DNA of 64,000 bases, taken from the NCBI RefSeq assembly GCF_013364155.1, contig NZ_CP054916.1, forward strand, positions 5,515,001 to 5,579,000. Reading direction: 5' to 3'. Made by a program: the position numbers and the translations under genes. The notes beneath the pieces are model-generated. The model searched no databases. It was not told the origin of the DNA and saw only the letters and a program-made list of their open reading frames with translations. This document shows, one piece after another, positions 41,659-50,173 of the stretch (positions are counted from its first letter, which is position 1; every line of letters starts with the position of its first letter). This DNA is from Streptomyces sp. NA02950 (GTDB lineage: Bacteria; Actinomycetota; Actinomycetes; Streptomycetales; Streptomycetaceae).

Positions 41659-42423
41659 CTAGCGGTGGAGGGTCGAGCCGAAGCCCGCTGCCAGTGGCAT
41701 CCGCAGGCCCAGCGGGGGAGGGGCCGCCAGGGCGTCGGCCACGGGGCGGGAGTAGCCCGTGGCGAAGAGCGAGCCGAGGAGGAAGTCCACGGTCAGGGCC
41801 TGGACTTCGGAGCGGTGCTGGTGCAGGCCGTGGCCGTCGGTGTGCACCTCGAAGCGGCAGACGTTCCGGTTGACCTTCTTGGCCCGCTCCGCCAGCCGGT
41901 AGGACAGATCGGGGTCGGTGCGCTCGTCGTTGGTCCCGTGGGCGATCAGCACCTGCCGTCCCACGAGCTGTTTCACCGGATCGGGTGCCAGGGCCGCGTC
42001 GGGTTCCGGGAGCCAGGGGGCGAGGGCGACCACCGAGCTGACGGCCGGGTGCCCGGCGGCGCGGAGGGCGGCGCGGCCGCCCATGCCGTGGCCGGTGAGG
42101 CAGACCGGCACATCGCCGTAGAGCCGCCCCACCTCGTCCGCGGCCCACTCGGCGTCCGCGGCGGGATCCGCGTCGGAGCCGTTCCATCCGCGGTGCCGGT
42201 AGTGGACGACATGGGCGGCCAGGCCCTCGTCCTGACCGGCGCGCACCAGTCTTCGGGCCAGTGGCAGCACTGCCGCCGCCGACATCCGGGTGGGGCGCCG
42301 GGTACCGACGGCCTCCCCTCCCGGGAGCAGCAGCACCACACCGTGTACGGTCCTCCGCGCGGCGGCCGCGCCCATCGGCCGCCCCAGCCGTGCGCCCCGT
42401 TCGGGCAACGCTTGCTGAGCCAT
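41659..42423 (-). CDS. alpha/beta hydrolase-like protein lacking nucleophile Ser
   Basis: A 254-residue protein with alpha/beta-hydrolase layout: VVLLLPGGEAVGTRRPT (oxyanion region), VVHYRHRGWNGSD, and an elbow reading LTGHGMGGRAALRAAG. In the GxSxG pattern the Ser is replaced by Gly (GHGMG). The acid (AHGTNDERTDPD) and His (TDGHGLHQH) positions are kept. It is predicted to be inactive as a Ser hydrolase or to act by another mechanism. The ATG at 42423 is chosen. It diverges from adenosine deaminase. Confidence 0.8.
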   Translation of the reverse strand: MAQQALPERGARLGRPMGAAAARRTVHGVVLLLPGGEAVGTRRPTRMSAAAVLPLARRLVRAGQDEGLAAHVVHYRHRGWNGSDADPAADAEWAADEVGRLYGDVPVCLTGHGMGGRAALRAAGHPAVSSVVALAPWLPEPDAALAPDPVKQLVGRQVLIAHGTNDERTDPDLSYRLAERAKKVNRNVCRFEVHTDGHGLHQHRSEVQALTVDFLLGSLFATGYSRPVADALAAPPPLGLRMPLAAGFGSTLHR

Positions 42424-42499
42424 TCCGACACGATCGCAGAAGGACTGGTGTACTCCACTACCCGTGCGGGTCACTGTTCCGTATCTATCCCACCCGTTC

Positions 42500-42511
42500 T
42501 ACGCGCGTAGG
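42500..42511. promoter_or_regulatory. CTACGCGCGTAG operator upstream of add
   Basis: A perfect 12-bp palindrome CTACGCGCGTAG, 15 nt before the adenosine deaminase start and 76 nt before the divergent hydrolase gene. The same palindrome occurs before deoC and deoD. Confidence 0.75.
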
Positions 42512-42526
42512 GGCTAGGCTTCGCAG

Positions 42527-43693
42527 ATGACGAGCGAGCACACCCACCAACCCACCCCCGAACAGATCCGCCGCGCCCCCAAGGTGCTGCTGCACGACCA
42601 CCTCGACGGCGGGCTGCGGCCCGGCACCATCGTCGACCTCGCCCGCGAGACGGGGTACGACGCGCTGCCGGAGACCGAGCCGGACAAACTGGGCGTCTGG
42701 TTCCGCGAGGCCGCCGACTCCGGTTCGCTGGAGCGCTACCTCGAGACCTTCTCGCACACCTGCGCCGTCATGCAGACCCGGGACGCGCTGGTCCGGGTCG
42801 CCGCCGAGTGTGCCGAGGACCTCGCCGCCGACGGTGTCGTCTACGCCGAGGTGCGCTACGCCCCGGAGCAGCACCTCGAGCAGGGGCTGAGCCTGGAGGA
42901 GGTCGTCGAGGCGGTCAACGAGGGCTTCCGCGAGGGCGAGCGGCGGGCCCGCGAGGAAGGCCACCGCATTCGCGTCGGCGCGCTGCTCACCGCGATGCGC
43001 CACGCGGCCCGCGCCCTGGAGATCGCCGAACTCGCCAACCGCTACCGCGACCTCGGCGTCGTCGGCTTCGACATCGCGGGCGCCGAGGCGGGCTTCCCGC
43101 CCACCCGCCACCTGGATGCCTTCGAGTATCTGAAGCGGGAGAACAACCACTTCACCATCCACGCGGGCGAGGCGTTCGGCCTGCCGTCCATCTGGCAGGC
43201 GCTCCAGTGGTGCGGTGCCGACCGGCTCGGCCACGGCGTCCGCATCATCGACGACATCGAGGTGGCGGACGACGGCAGCACCACCCTCGGCCGGCTCGCC
43301 TCCTACGTCCGGGACAAGCGCATCCCGCTGGAGCTGTGCCCGACCTCCAACCTCCAGACGGGCGCGGCCACTTCGTACGCCGAGCACCCCATCGGGCTGC
43401 TGCGCCGACTGCATTTCCGTGCCACCGTCAACACGGATAATCGTCTCATGGGTGGGACGAGTATGAGCGCTGAATTCCAGCATCTCGTATCAACATTTCA
43501 CTACACGCTGGACGACATGCAGTGGTTCACGGTCAATGCCATGAAATCGGCCTTCATTCCTTTTGGTGAACGTCTTGCGATGATCAACGACGTGATCAAG
43601 CCCGGGTACCATGAATTGAAGTCCGAATGGCTGTTCCGCCAGGTGGCTTCGACGTCCGCTGTGACCAGGGATTCTGCTGGCGAGGACAGCTGA
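42527..43693 (+). CDS. add: adenosine deaminase
   Basis: A 388-residue adenosine deaminase. Zinc and catalytic residues are visible: [14 protein letters not shown] (HxH-type), [13 protein letters not shown] (His and Glu), [24 protein letters not shown] and [14 protein letters not shown] (Asp zinc ligand). It converts adenosine and deoxyadenosine to inosine forms for PNP. The ATG at 42527 lies 15 nt downstream of a palindromic operator-like site. It is encoded between the two salvage operons. Confidence 0.95.
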   Translation: MTSEHTHQPTPEQIRRAPKVLLHDHLDGGLRPGTIVDLARETGYDALPETEPDKLGVWFREAADSGSLERYLETFSHTCAVMQTRDALVRVAAECAEDLAADGVVYAEVRYAPEQHLEQGLSLEEVVEAVNEGFREGERRAREEGHRIRVGALLTAMRHAARALEIAELANRYRDLGVVGFDIAGAEAGFPPTRHLDAFEYLKRENNHFTIHAGEAFGLPSIWQALQWCGADRLGHGVRIIDDIEVADDGSTTLGRLASYVRDKRIPLELCPTSNLQTGAATSYAEHPIGLLRRLHFRATVNTDNRLMGGTSMSAEFQHLVSTFHYTLDDMQWFTVNAMKSAFIPFGERLAMINDVIKPGYHELKSEWLFRQVASTSAVTRDSAGEDS

Positions 43694-43828
43694 TTCTACG
43701 GGCGGGGGCAAGGGCCTTTCCGATGCGGCCGCACGTCTGGAAGCGGATTTCCGGTGTTTGCGGGCCGGTGAAATCCATGACTACGTTCTCGTATCGGACA
43801 AGCCCCCCGTCTCAAGGACAGATTTCTG

Positions 43829-44095
43829 ATGAAGCAGGGAACCCTCAAGACCCTCGGCGTTGTTGCCCTCGGTACTGTCGCCATCATTGCCGGAGGCAGC
43901 ACCGCGTCCGCGGCCGGTCACGCTCCCGTGCCCGGTGGCGGTGCGGCCACTCCGCAGGTCCCCGGGCAGGGCGGCCAGGTCCCCGGCCAGGGCACCGCCA
44001 AGCCCTCGCCGCCCCCCGGCAAGGCCAAGCCCGACCAGGGGCTGTTCAGCCGTCTCCCGATCGGCGCGCTGGGCAACGGCCTGCGGCTGGGCTGA
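43829..44095 (+). CDS. small secreted Pro/Gly-rich protein
   Basis: An 88-residue protein with a signal peptide (MKQGTLKTLGVVALGTVAII, ending at ASA near 28). The mature part of about 60 residues is rich in Pro, Gly and Gln (two VPGQG repeats) and ends LFSRLPIGALGNGLRLG. An AAGGAC site precedes the ATG. It has no known domain that I recognise. Confidence 0.7.
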   Translation: MKQGTLKTLGVVALGTVAIIAGGSTASAAGHAPVPGGGAATPQVPGQGGQVPGQGTAKPSPPPGKAKPDQGLFSRLPIGALGNGLRLG

Positions 44096-44113
44096 TCCTC
44101 CGTCTTCTGCACA

Positions 44114-44155
44114 CGGCCGGGCCGCGCATCCCGACAGGGGTGTGCGGCCCGGCCG
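44114..44155 (+). terminator. hairpin after small secreted protein gene
   Basis: CGGCCGGGCCGC (44114-44125) pairs with GCGGCCCGGCCG (44144-44155), 18 nt after the stop. Confidence 0.75.
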
Positions 44156-44220
44156 CGTCATATGCCAGGATCTGGCCGACATGCTGCGGCAGACCGGCAG
44201 CCGACTGTGGGGAGTCTCCC

Positions 44221-44964
44221 GTGCGGACAAAGACGAGCGGACCGGCGGGGCGCCCCGGGCGGATACGGGCGGCCCACCTGACGGCCCTCCTGGCCTGCCC
44301 CCTCCTCGTACTCACCACCGCGTGCAGCGGCGGTTCGGATGACGGCGACGCCAAGGCCACCCCGTCCGCCGACCGCGGCCGGTCCGCGACCCCGGCCGCG
44401 ACCCGGCTGGAGAAGGCCGCCCTGGCGCAGGGCGACCTCAAGGGGTATCGGGTCACCAGCCGCAAGGCCGAGAACTGGGCCAGCGGACAGCCGAAGGCCG
44501 GCAAGAGCGCCTGCCAGCCGCTCGCCGACATCACCGGTGACAAGCCGAGCGCAAAGGCCAAGGAGACCGTTCGGCGCGGGCTGAACAGTCACAAGGCGCC
44601 GTACAAGGGCATCACGGCCGGGATCAGCCGTTACAGCGGCGCGGGTGCCAGATCGTTCATGCGCGAGCTCAAGTCCGCGCTCTCCGCCTGCTCCGGCGGG
44701 TTCTCCACCACCCTCAGCGGGCGGACCGTGAGCTACCGCCAGGTGCGGACCCAGCCCACCAAGGCGGCCGGTGACGACATCGTCGGCTACCGGACGACCG
44801 CCTCCGCGCAGGGGACGAAGATCCCGATGAGCTTTGTCGCGGTGCGCTCCGGTTCGACCATCGCCCTCTTCCTGGGCGTGGACTTCAAGGGGCTGGCCGA
44901 GTTCCCCGTGCCGCGGGCGATCGTCGACAAGCAGCTGGAGAAGCTGAGGAAGGCGGGCCTGTAG
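44221..44964 (+). CDS. hypothetical lipoprotein
   Basis: A 247-residue lipoprotein with lipobox LTTAC (Cys about residue 36) following HLTALLACPLLV. The mature part shows LEKAALAQGDLKGYRVTSRK, a Cys pair (SACQPLADI, LSACSGGF) and a VAVRSGSTIALFLGVDF strand near the end, giving an alpha/beta sensor-like look (PknH extracellular-domain type), though the match is weak. The GTG at 44221 follows GGAG. It converges with the PspC gene. Confidence 0.65.
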   Translation: MRTKTSGPAGRPGRIRAAHLTALLACPLLVLTTACSGGSDDGDAKATPSADRGRSATPAATRLEKAALAQGDLKGYRVTSRKAENWASGQPKAGKSACQPLADITGDKPSAKAKETVRRGLNSHKAPYKGITAGISRYSGAGARSFMRELKSALSACSGGFSTTLSGRTVSYRQVRTQPTKAAGDDIVGYRTTASAQGTKIPMSFVAVRSGSTIALFLGVDFKGLAEFPVPRAIVDKQLEKLRKAGL

Positions 44965-44988
44965 GCGAGGACTCCTCCGGGGCGCGCC

Positions 44989-45192
44989 TCACCACGCCTC
45001 GCGATAGCCGTCCTCGGCCGGGAGCAGTATCCACAGCGCGATATAGAGCAGGAACTGCGGCCCCGGCAGCAGACAGGAGACCAGGAAGATCACCCGCATC
45101 GTGGCCGGGGTGGTGCCGAAGCGGCGGGCCAGCCCCGCGCAGACTCCGGCGATCATCTTCTGGTGGCGGGGGCGGACCAGTGGGGCGGCCAT
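44989..45192 (-). CDS. PspC domain membrane protein
   Basis: A 67-residue protein with the PspC pattern: HQKMIAGVCAGLARRFGTTP, then MRVIFLVSCLLPGPQFLLY as the membrane segment, and ALWILLPAED. PspC-type proteins respond to envelope stress. It lies in the same orientation as, and about 100 nt downstream of, the VanZ gene. Confidence 0.88.
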   Translation of the reverse strand: MAAPLVRPRHQKMIAGVCAGLARRFGTTPATMRVIFLVSCLLPGPQFLLYIALWILLPAEDGYREAW

Positions 45193-45294
45193 GAGGACTC
45201 CTCGTCGTCTCGTCGGACTCTCGGACCTGTGCGGTCCGCCCGTCGCGGACCGAATGCCGAGGTACCCGGGAAGTTCTTCCCGATACCCCCAACG

Positions 45295-45870
45295 CTAGGG
45301 TCGCGAGCCCGTCGAGGCGTCGCTCCACGGTGCGATCCCGACCCTGTGAATCGTCGGGGTCACCGTCTGGACCTCCTCCTCCCGGGGGAGGGCGGCGGCC
45401 CGTGCCCGGTCCGCCCGGCGGCGGAGCCCGGCCCTGACGGCCGGAACCACCAGCACATGCGCGAGCGCCACACCGGCGGTGTTCAGCAGCACCGAGTCCA
45501 CGTTCATGATCTGCCCGGTCACCTCGCTGCGCAGCAGCGCGACCGCCAGGGCCGCCATCGCCCCGGTGAAGGCCGTCCGCGCCAGTGAGGCCAGCGGATA
45601 CGCCTCCACCCTGCCCCCGGCCAGCGGCAGCAGCACCCCCAGCGGCGCGAGCAGCAGCAGCCCGCCCCCGATCGAGCGGATCGCCGCCCAGGAGCTGAGC
45701 GCCAGATCGGCGCGGATGGTGGCCAGCGGCTCGAGGGTTTCGGCGGACACCCACGGCACGGTGAGCGGGCGCAGGGTCAGCCAGCACACGAACGACAGGT
45801 GTGCGACAAGGAGTACAACGCCCGCGGCGCGGTAGCGGAAGGCGGCCCTGCGGCCGGAACGACCCTGCAC
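45295..45870 (-). CDS. VanZ family protein
   Basis: A 191-residue membrane protein with five or so hydrophobic segments. It shows the VanZ pattern: LTLRPLTVP, IRSIGGGLLLLAPLGVLLPL, VDSVLLNTAGVALAHVL. VanZ members can lower teicoplanin binding, but most Streptomyces copies have no known role. It starts with GTG at 45870. Confidence 0.85.
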   Translation of the reverse strand: MQGRSGRRAAFRYRAAGVVLLVAHLSFVCWLTLRPLTVPWVSAETLEPLATIRADLALSSWAAIRSIGGGLLLLAPLGVLLPLAGGRVEAYPLASLARTAFTGAMAALAVALLRSEVTGQIMNVDSVLLNTAGVALAHVLVVPAVRAGLRRRADRARAAALPREEEVQTVTPTIHRVGIAPWSDASTGSRP

Positions 45871-46045
45871 GCCTTGCAGGACGCGCTGTGCGGGGGTACT
45901 GGTTCCGCCTGCTCCCCGCTGGTCAGCAGCTTGTTACCGAGACCTCGCCCACCAGGGATGACCGAGCGCTGAAACGTAACGAATCACTACGTGATCAGGG
46001 GCGTTCAGGGGCATTCAGGGGCGCTCGGCGGGCGATCGGCCGTGA

Positions 46046-46675
46046 TCAGGGGGACACCAGGACCCCGGAGTTGACCGCGATTTCGGGGTGGCGGCGCATC
46101 TCCTCGGTGCAGCTGTAGCGCTTGAGCGGATCGCGGTCGCTGTCCGGCCCGCCCAGCAGCACCCGGTGGTGTTCGTCCGCCGCCGTGGACTCCCCGAGGG
46201 TGCACACGATCTGGGCCAGCGCCATCGACTGGAGCTCCTCCGGCGGCCGGTTCAGCCGCAGCGCCCGGTCCGGATCGTCCTGGGCCGGACCGGACACCTG
46301 CACCCAGTCCTCCACCGCGGTGGAGAACCCGGCCGACGTCTCGGCCGCCGAGGGCGGCTGCCGCAACTGCTCCAGCAGCGCACGGGCGATCTGCACCGGC
46401 TCCGGTGGCGGCTTCTCGTCGGGCAGCCGCGCGCTGCGGCTCAACGACAGGACCCGGGAACCGCACAGCAGATAGATCCGCACCGAGACCCGGCCCGTCC
46501 CCTCGGCCGACCGGTCCGGCTCCGGCGCCTCGCACGACGCGCGCGAGGGCGCGGCTCCCGCGTCCACCGGCACCGACGTCCCGCGGATACCGCATCCGGT
46601 GGCCAGCAGCGCGACCGCCGCGGTCAGCAGGGCGACGGCCGGACGGATCCGGCGCCGGTTCACCGCCCGCTTCAT
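46046..46675 (-). CDS. lipoprotein of the afsQ operon
   Basis: A 209-residue lipoprotein, lipobox LATGC (Cys about residue 28). It has a Cys pair (RASCEAPE, YLLCGSR), then LLEQLRQPPSAAETSAGFST and AQIVCTLGES, the latter reminiscent of GerMN-type domains. Its start overlaps the sensor-kinase stop by 4 nt, so it belongs to the afsQ1-afsQ2 operon. It could modulate signal sensing by the AfsQ2 extracellular domain. Confidence 0.8.
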   Translation of the reverse strand: MKRAVNRRRIRPAVALLTAAVALLATGCGIRGTSVPVDAGAAPSRASCEAPEPDRSAEGTGRVSVRIYLLCGSRVLSLSRSARLPDEKPPPEPVQIARALLEQLRQPPSAAETSAGFSTAVEDWVQVSGPAQDDPDRALRLNRPPEELQSMALAQIVCTLGESTAADEHHRVLLGGPDSDRDPLKRYSCTEEMRRHPEIAVNSGVLVSP

Positions 46676-48210
46676 CGGGCGCCCCCTTCGTTCTTGCGCT
46701 CCTCCTCGCCCGCGGCGAGCCGCGAGGCGTCCATCGGCAGCCGGAGCGTGAAGACCGCGCCGCCCTCCTCGGAGTTGGCCGCGCTGATGTCACCGCCGTG
46801 GATATGGGCGTTCTCCATGGCGATCGACAGACCGAGTCCGCTCCCCTCCGACCGGGGCCGGGAGGCGCTCGCCTTGTAGAAGCGGTCGAAGACATGCGGC
46901 AGGACGTCCTCGGGGATACCCGGACCGTGGTCCCGCACCCGGATCAGCAGCTCGCCCCCCTCATCGCCGTCCGTGCGCACCGACACCCGCACCGGCGAAC
47001 CGCCGTGCTTGAGCGCGTTCCCGATGAGGTTCGCCAGGATCACATCGAGCCGGCGCGGATCGAGCCGGGCCATGATCCCGCGCTCCGCGTCCAGCTCCAC
47101 CGCGTCCAGCCAGGCCCGGGCGTCGACGCACGCCGTCACCTGGTCCGCCACATCCACGTCGTCCAGCACCAGACGGGCCGTGCCCGCGTCGAAGCGGGTC
47201 ACCTCCATCAGGTTCTCCACCAGGTCGTTCAGCCGCCGGGTCTCGCTCACCACCAGCTGCACCGCGGGGGCGATCATCGGGTCGAGCGAGTCGGCCTCCT
47301 CCTCCAGCACCTCGGTGACGGCCGTGATCGCGGTGAGCGGGGTCCGCAGCTCATGCGACATGTCCGCCACGAAGCGGCGGCTGGACGCCTCCCGGGCGCT
47401 CAGCTCCGCCACCCGCTTCTCCAGCCGCTCCGCGGTCCGGTTGAAGGTGCGGGAGAGATTGGCCAGCTCATCGGAGCCCGACACCTGGAGCCGGGTGTCC
47501 AGATGCCCCTCACCCAGCCGGTGCGCCGCCTCGCCGAGCCGCTGCACCGGCCGCAGCACCGTGGCCGCGGCGGCCTGCGCCAGCAGCGCGGAACCGATCA
47601 GCGCCAGGGCGGTGGCGATCCCCAGCGACCAGGCCAGCGAGTTGAGGTCCTGGCGCTCGGTGTCCAGCGACTTGAGCATGTAGCCGGTCGGGCCGCCCCC
47701 GTTCACCTTCGCCCCGCCGACCAGATACGGCGTGCCGTCCAGTGTGATCCGCTGCCAGTAGAGGTGGTACGGGGCCTCGTTGGAGCCGTTCACCGCGCGC
47801 TTCTCGTCCACCGCGTGGCGCAGCGACCGGGGCACCACCTTCAGCGTGAACAGCTCCTCGTCCGACGCCACTGCGCAGGTCCCGCCGCCGCGTGTCCGGG
47901 CGATCAGCAGCACCTCGTATTTCTGGGTGTTGTCCGCCATACGGTCCGACGCGTCCTGCAATTCGGGACATGTCGGTGTTGCGGGCAGCGGGTCGGTGTC
48001 CTCCTTCAGCGCCTTGCGGAACTCGTCCAGCGCCGCGTCCTGGGTGCGGGTCAGCACCGCGTCACGGTTCAGCCAGTACGCGATGGCCGACGCGGACACG
48101 GCGGCGGCCAGTGCCACCAGACCGAAGACCAGCATCAGCCGCAGTCTCAGACTCAGCCACCGCAGCAGCCCCGCGGCCCAGCCCCGCGCACGACCGGGCT
48201 CCTCGCTCAC
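46672..48210 (-). CDS. afsQ2: sensor histidine kinase AfsQ2
   Basis: About 512 residues from GTG 48210 (TTG 48219 would add three). Two membrane helices (near residues 25-47 and 180-205) enclose an extracellular region with two Cys (PTCPELQ, GTCAVAS) that may sense a signal. A HAMP linker leads to the H-box FVADMSHELRTPLTAITAV (phospho-His), N-box NLIGNALKHGG, DHGPGIP and GSGLGLSIAMENAH. The site AAGGA upstream fits GTG 48210 better than TTG 48219. AfsQ2 phosphorylates AfsQ1 in control of antibiotic production and nitrogen response in S. coelicolor; assignment rests on the afsQ1-sigQ context. Confidence 0.9.
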   Translation of the reverse strand: MSEEPGRARGWAAGLLRWLSLRLRLMLVFGLVALAAAVSASAIAYWLNRDAVLTRTQDAALDEFRKALKEDTDPLPATPTCPELQDASDRMADNTQKYEVLLIARTRGGGTCAVASDEELFTLKVVPRSLRHAVDEKRAVNGSNEAPYHLYWQRITLDGTPYLVGGAKVNGGGPTGYMLKSLDTERQDLNSLAWSLGIATALALIGSALLAQAAAATVLRPVQRLGEAAHRLGEGHLDTRLQVSGSDELANLSRTFNRTAERLEKRVAELSAREASSRRFVADMSHELRTPLTAITAVTEVLEEEADSLDPMIAPAVQLVVSETRRLNDLVENLMEVTRFDAGTARLVLDDVDVADQVTACVDARAWLDAVELDAERGIMARLDPRRLDVILANLIGNALKHGGSPVRVSVRTDGDEGGELLIRVRDHGPGIPEDVLPHVFDRFYKASASRPRSEGSGLGLSIAMENAHIHGGDISAANSEEGGAVFTLRLPMDASRLAAGEEERKNEGGAR

Positions 48211-48274
48211 CGCGCTCAATTCCTTACGTCTCCGCCCCGGGTCCGCACGTCCCCGCCCCGGGCCCCGCGTGCGC

Positions 48275-48961
48275 TCACTGCGGAGCGTCCAGCCGGTAAC
48301 CCACCCCGCGCACGGTACGGATCAGCGTCGGCGACGACGGGACGTCCTCCACCTTGGCGCGCAGCCGCTGCACACAGGCGTCGACCAACCGGGAATCGCC
48401 GAGGTAGTCGTGCTCCCAGACCAGCCGCAGCAGCTGCTGGCGGGACAGCGCCTGGCCCGGCCGACGGCTCAGCTCCAGCAGAAGCCGCAGCTCAGTGGGG
48501 GTGAGCTGAAGGTCCTCCCCATTCTTGGTCACCGTCATGGCGGCACGGTCGATCACCAGGCTGCCGAAGGACGCGGCATCGTTCGCCTCCCGTTCGCCCC
48601 GGCGCAGCACCGCGCGGATCCGGGCGTCGAGCACCCGGCCCTGCACGGGCTTGACCACATAGTCGTCGGCTCCCGACTCCAGACCCACCACAACGTCGAT
48701 GTCGTCACTACGTGCGGTCAGCAGGATGATCGGCAGCTGGTCGGTGCGCCGGATCCGGCGGCACACCTCGAAGCCGTCGATCCCGGGCAGCATCACATCC
48801 AGCACGATCAGATCCGGCCGCTGCTCGCGCAGCAGTTTCAGGCCGTCCTCGCCTGTCGCCGCCGTCGCCACACGGTGGCCCTGGCGGGACAGTGAGAGTT
48901 CGAGGGCCGTGCGGATGGCGTCGTCGTCCTCGATCAGCAACAGGAAAGGCACGTTGGTCAT
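48275..48961 (-). CDS. afsQ1: response regulator AfsQ1
   Basis: A 228-residue OmpR/PhoB-type response regulator. Receiver: IEDDDAIRTALELSL (acid pocket), phospho-Asp in LIVLDVMLPGIDGFEV, ILLTARSDD and DDYVVKPVQGRVL (Lys). Winged-helix output domain: LTPTELRLLLELSRRPGQAL and TVRGVGYRLD. It is followed 55 nt on by the kinase gene, and faces sigQ. A site matching the reported AfsQ1 consensus lies in the gap at 49019-49034. Confidence 0.93.
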   Translation of the reverse strand: MTNVPFLLLIEDDDAIRTALELSLSRQGHRVATAATGEDGLKLLREQRPDLIVLDVMLPGIDGFEVCRRIRRTDQLPIILLTARSDDIDVVVGLESGADDYVVKPVQGRVLDARIRAVLRRGEREANDAASFGSLVIDRAAMTVTKNGEDLQLTPTELRLLLELSRRPGQALSRQQLLRLVWEHDYLGDSRLVDACVQRLRAKVEDVPSSPTLIRTVRGVGYRLDAPQ

Positions 48962-49018
48962 TCTGGCCTACAAGGGGCCTGTAGTTCGACCGCCGGGGGT
49001 TTATCAGCTCGATCCCCT

Positions 49019-49034
49019 GTGACGAGCCTGTGAC
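49019..49034. promoter_or_regulatory. AfsQ1 box between afsQ1 and sigQ
   Basis: GTGAC-GAGCCT-GTGAC matches the AfsQ1 consensus GTnAC-n6-GTnAC known from S. coelicolor at every defined base. It lies 58 nt upstream of afsQ1 and in the sigQ promoter region, so phosphorylated AfsQ1 probably controls both. Confidence 0.85.
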
Positions 49035-49153
49035 AGTCGACAGACAGCGCGATGAAACTGGCCCGGCAAAGTCTTCTGTGCACCGGGCGGAACGGCGGCC
49101 GGGGCAGCCAGAACCAGACCGGACGGACCGGCTCCACCGACGGGGGGCGCGAG

Positions 49154-49954
49154 ATGAGCACACTGCACTTCACCAACACCAGCGCAGTTCGCACGCGCCT
49201 TCACGACGCCGGCCGGAACAACGAGAAGTCCGGTGCCGTGAGCGGGCGGGGGTGCGCTCGCGGCGCCGGGCGTCAGAGGCCTCCTTACATGGTGGCCATT
49301 GACGCACACACAGGGGCCGAGGGCGGCACCGGCGGCCTCGGGGGGCACGGGGGAAAGTACGGGGGACCGGGGGAAAACGGGGGAAACGGGGGCGGCTCGT
49401 ACGGGGAGGCAAAGGGGGAGCGGCGCACTGCGTCGGAGGTGGAGTTCACCGCCTACGTGCAAGAGCGCCGCGCCTCCCTGTACGCCACCGCCTACCACCT
49501 GACCGGTGACCGGTTCGAGGCCGAGGACCTGCTCCAGAGCGCGCTGTTCTCGACCTACCGGGCCTGGGACCGGATCAGCGACAAGGCGGCGGTCGGCGGC
49601 TATCTGCGGCGCACCATGACCAATCTTCACATCAGCGCCTGGCGCCGCCGCAAGCTCAACGAGTACCCGACGGAGGAGCTGCCGGAGACGGCGGGCGACC
49701 ACGACGCGATGCGCGGCACCGAGCTGCGCGCCGTGCTGTGGCAGGCCCTGGCCCGGCTCCCCGAGCTCCAGCGCACGATGCTCGTCCTGCGGTACTACGA
49801 GGGCCGTACGGACCCGGAGATCGCGGACATACTGAACATAAGTGTCGGAACGGTCAAGAGCAGCATCTGGCGCTCACTGCGGCGGCTGCGCGAGGACGAG
49901 ACCCTCAGCTTCGGCCGTGACGAAGAGGAGTCCTTCGGCGAACTGGTCGCCTGA
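49154..49954 (+). CDS. sigQ: ECF-type sigma factor SigQ
   Basis: A 266-residue SigE-family sigma factor from ATG 49154. Region 2 spans about 115-175 (LYATAYHLTGDRFEAEDLLQ, TYRAWDRISDKAAVGGYLRR) and region 4 about 195-250 (LARLPELQRTMLVLRYYEGR, DIAxxL-type helix read as EIADILNISVGTVKSSIWRS). The roughly 100-residue N-terminal extension is unusual and includes a Gly-rich run coded by repeated GGGGGA units. GTG/ATG starts further in (ATG 49289) would remove part of it. It is transcribed away from afsQ1 and is expected to be an AfsQ1 target. Confidence 0.88.
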   Translation: MSTLHFTNTSAVRTRLHDAGRNNEKSGAVSGRGCARGAGRQRPPYMVAIDAHTGAEGGTGGLGGHGGKYGGPGENGGNGGGSYGEAKGERRTASEVEFTAYVQERRASLYATAYHLTGDRFEAEDLLQSALFSTYRAWDRISDKAAVGGYLRRTMTNLHISAWRRRKLNEYPTEELPETAGDHDAMRGTELRAVLWQALARLPELQRTMLVLRYYEGRTDPEIADILNISVGTVKSSIWRSLRRLREDETLSFGRDEEESFGELVA

Positions 49955-49974
49955 CGGCGGCCGGGAGACCGAAG

Positions 49975-50100
49975 GCGGGGGAAACACGGGGGCGGGGGAT
50001 ACGGGGGCATCGGGGGAACGGGGAAAAAAACCGGGGATCGGGGGATCCACGGGAGATAACGGGGGAACGGGGGAACACGGCGCGGGACCGGACGGCCGGG
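49975..50100 (+). repeat. GGGGGA-type G-tract repeat after sigQ
   Basis: About ten runs of four to six G separated by 3-8 other bases lie between sigQ and the convergent kinase gene. The same kind of repeat occurs in frame within sigQ at about 49340-49395. Runs like these can form G-quadruplexes on the plus strand. Confidence 0.75.
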
Positions 50101-50173
50101 GGGTCTGTCCGGTCCCGCGCTGTTGTGCGTGCCGGGAGCGGGCCGGGATATGGGTACGCGGCAGTGCGGTGGG

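Noticed and set aside
49975..50100. Regularly spaced G-runs as a possible CRISPR array
   Set aside because: Units are only about 6-12 bp, there are no constant long repeats or unique spacers, and no cas genes nearby.
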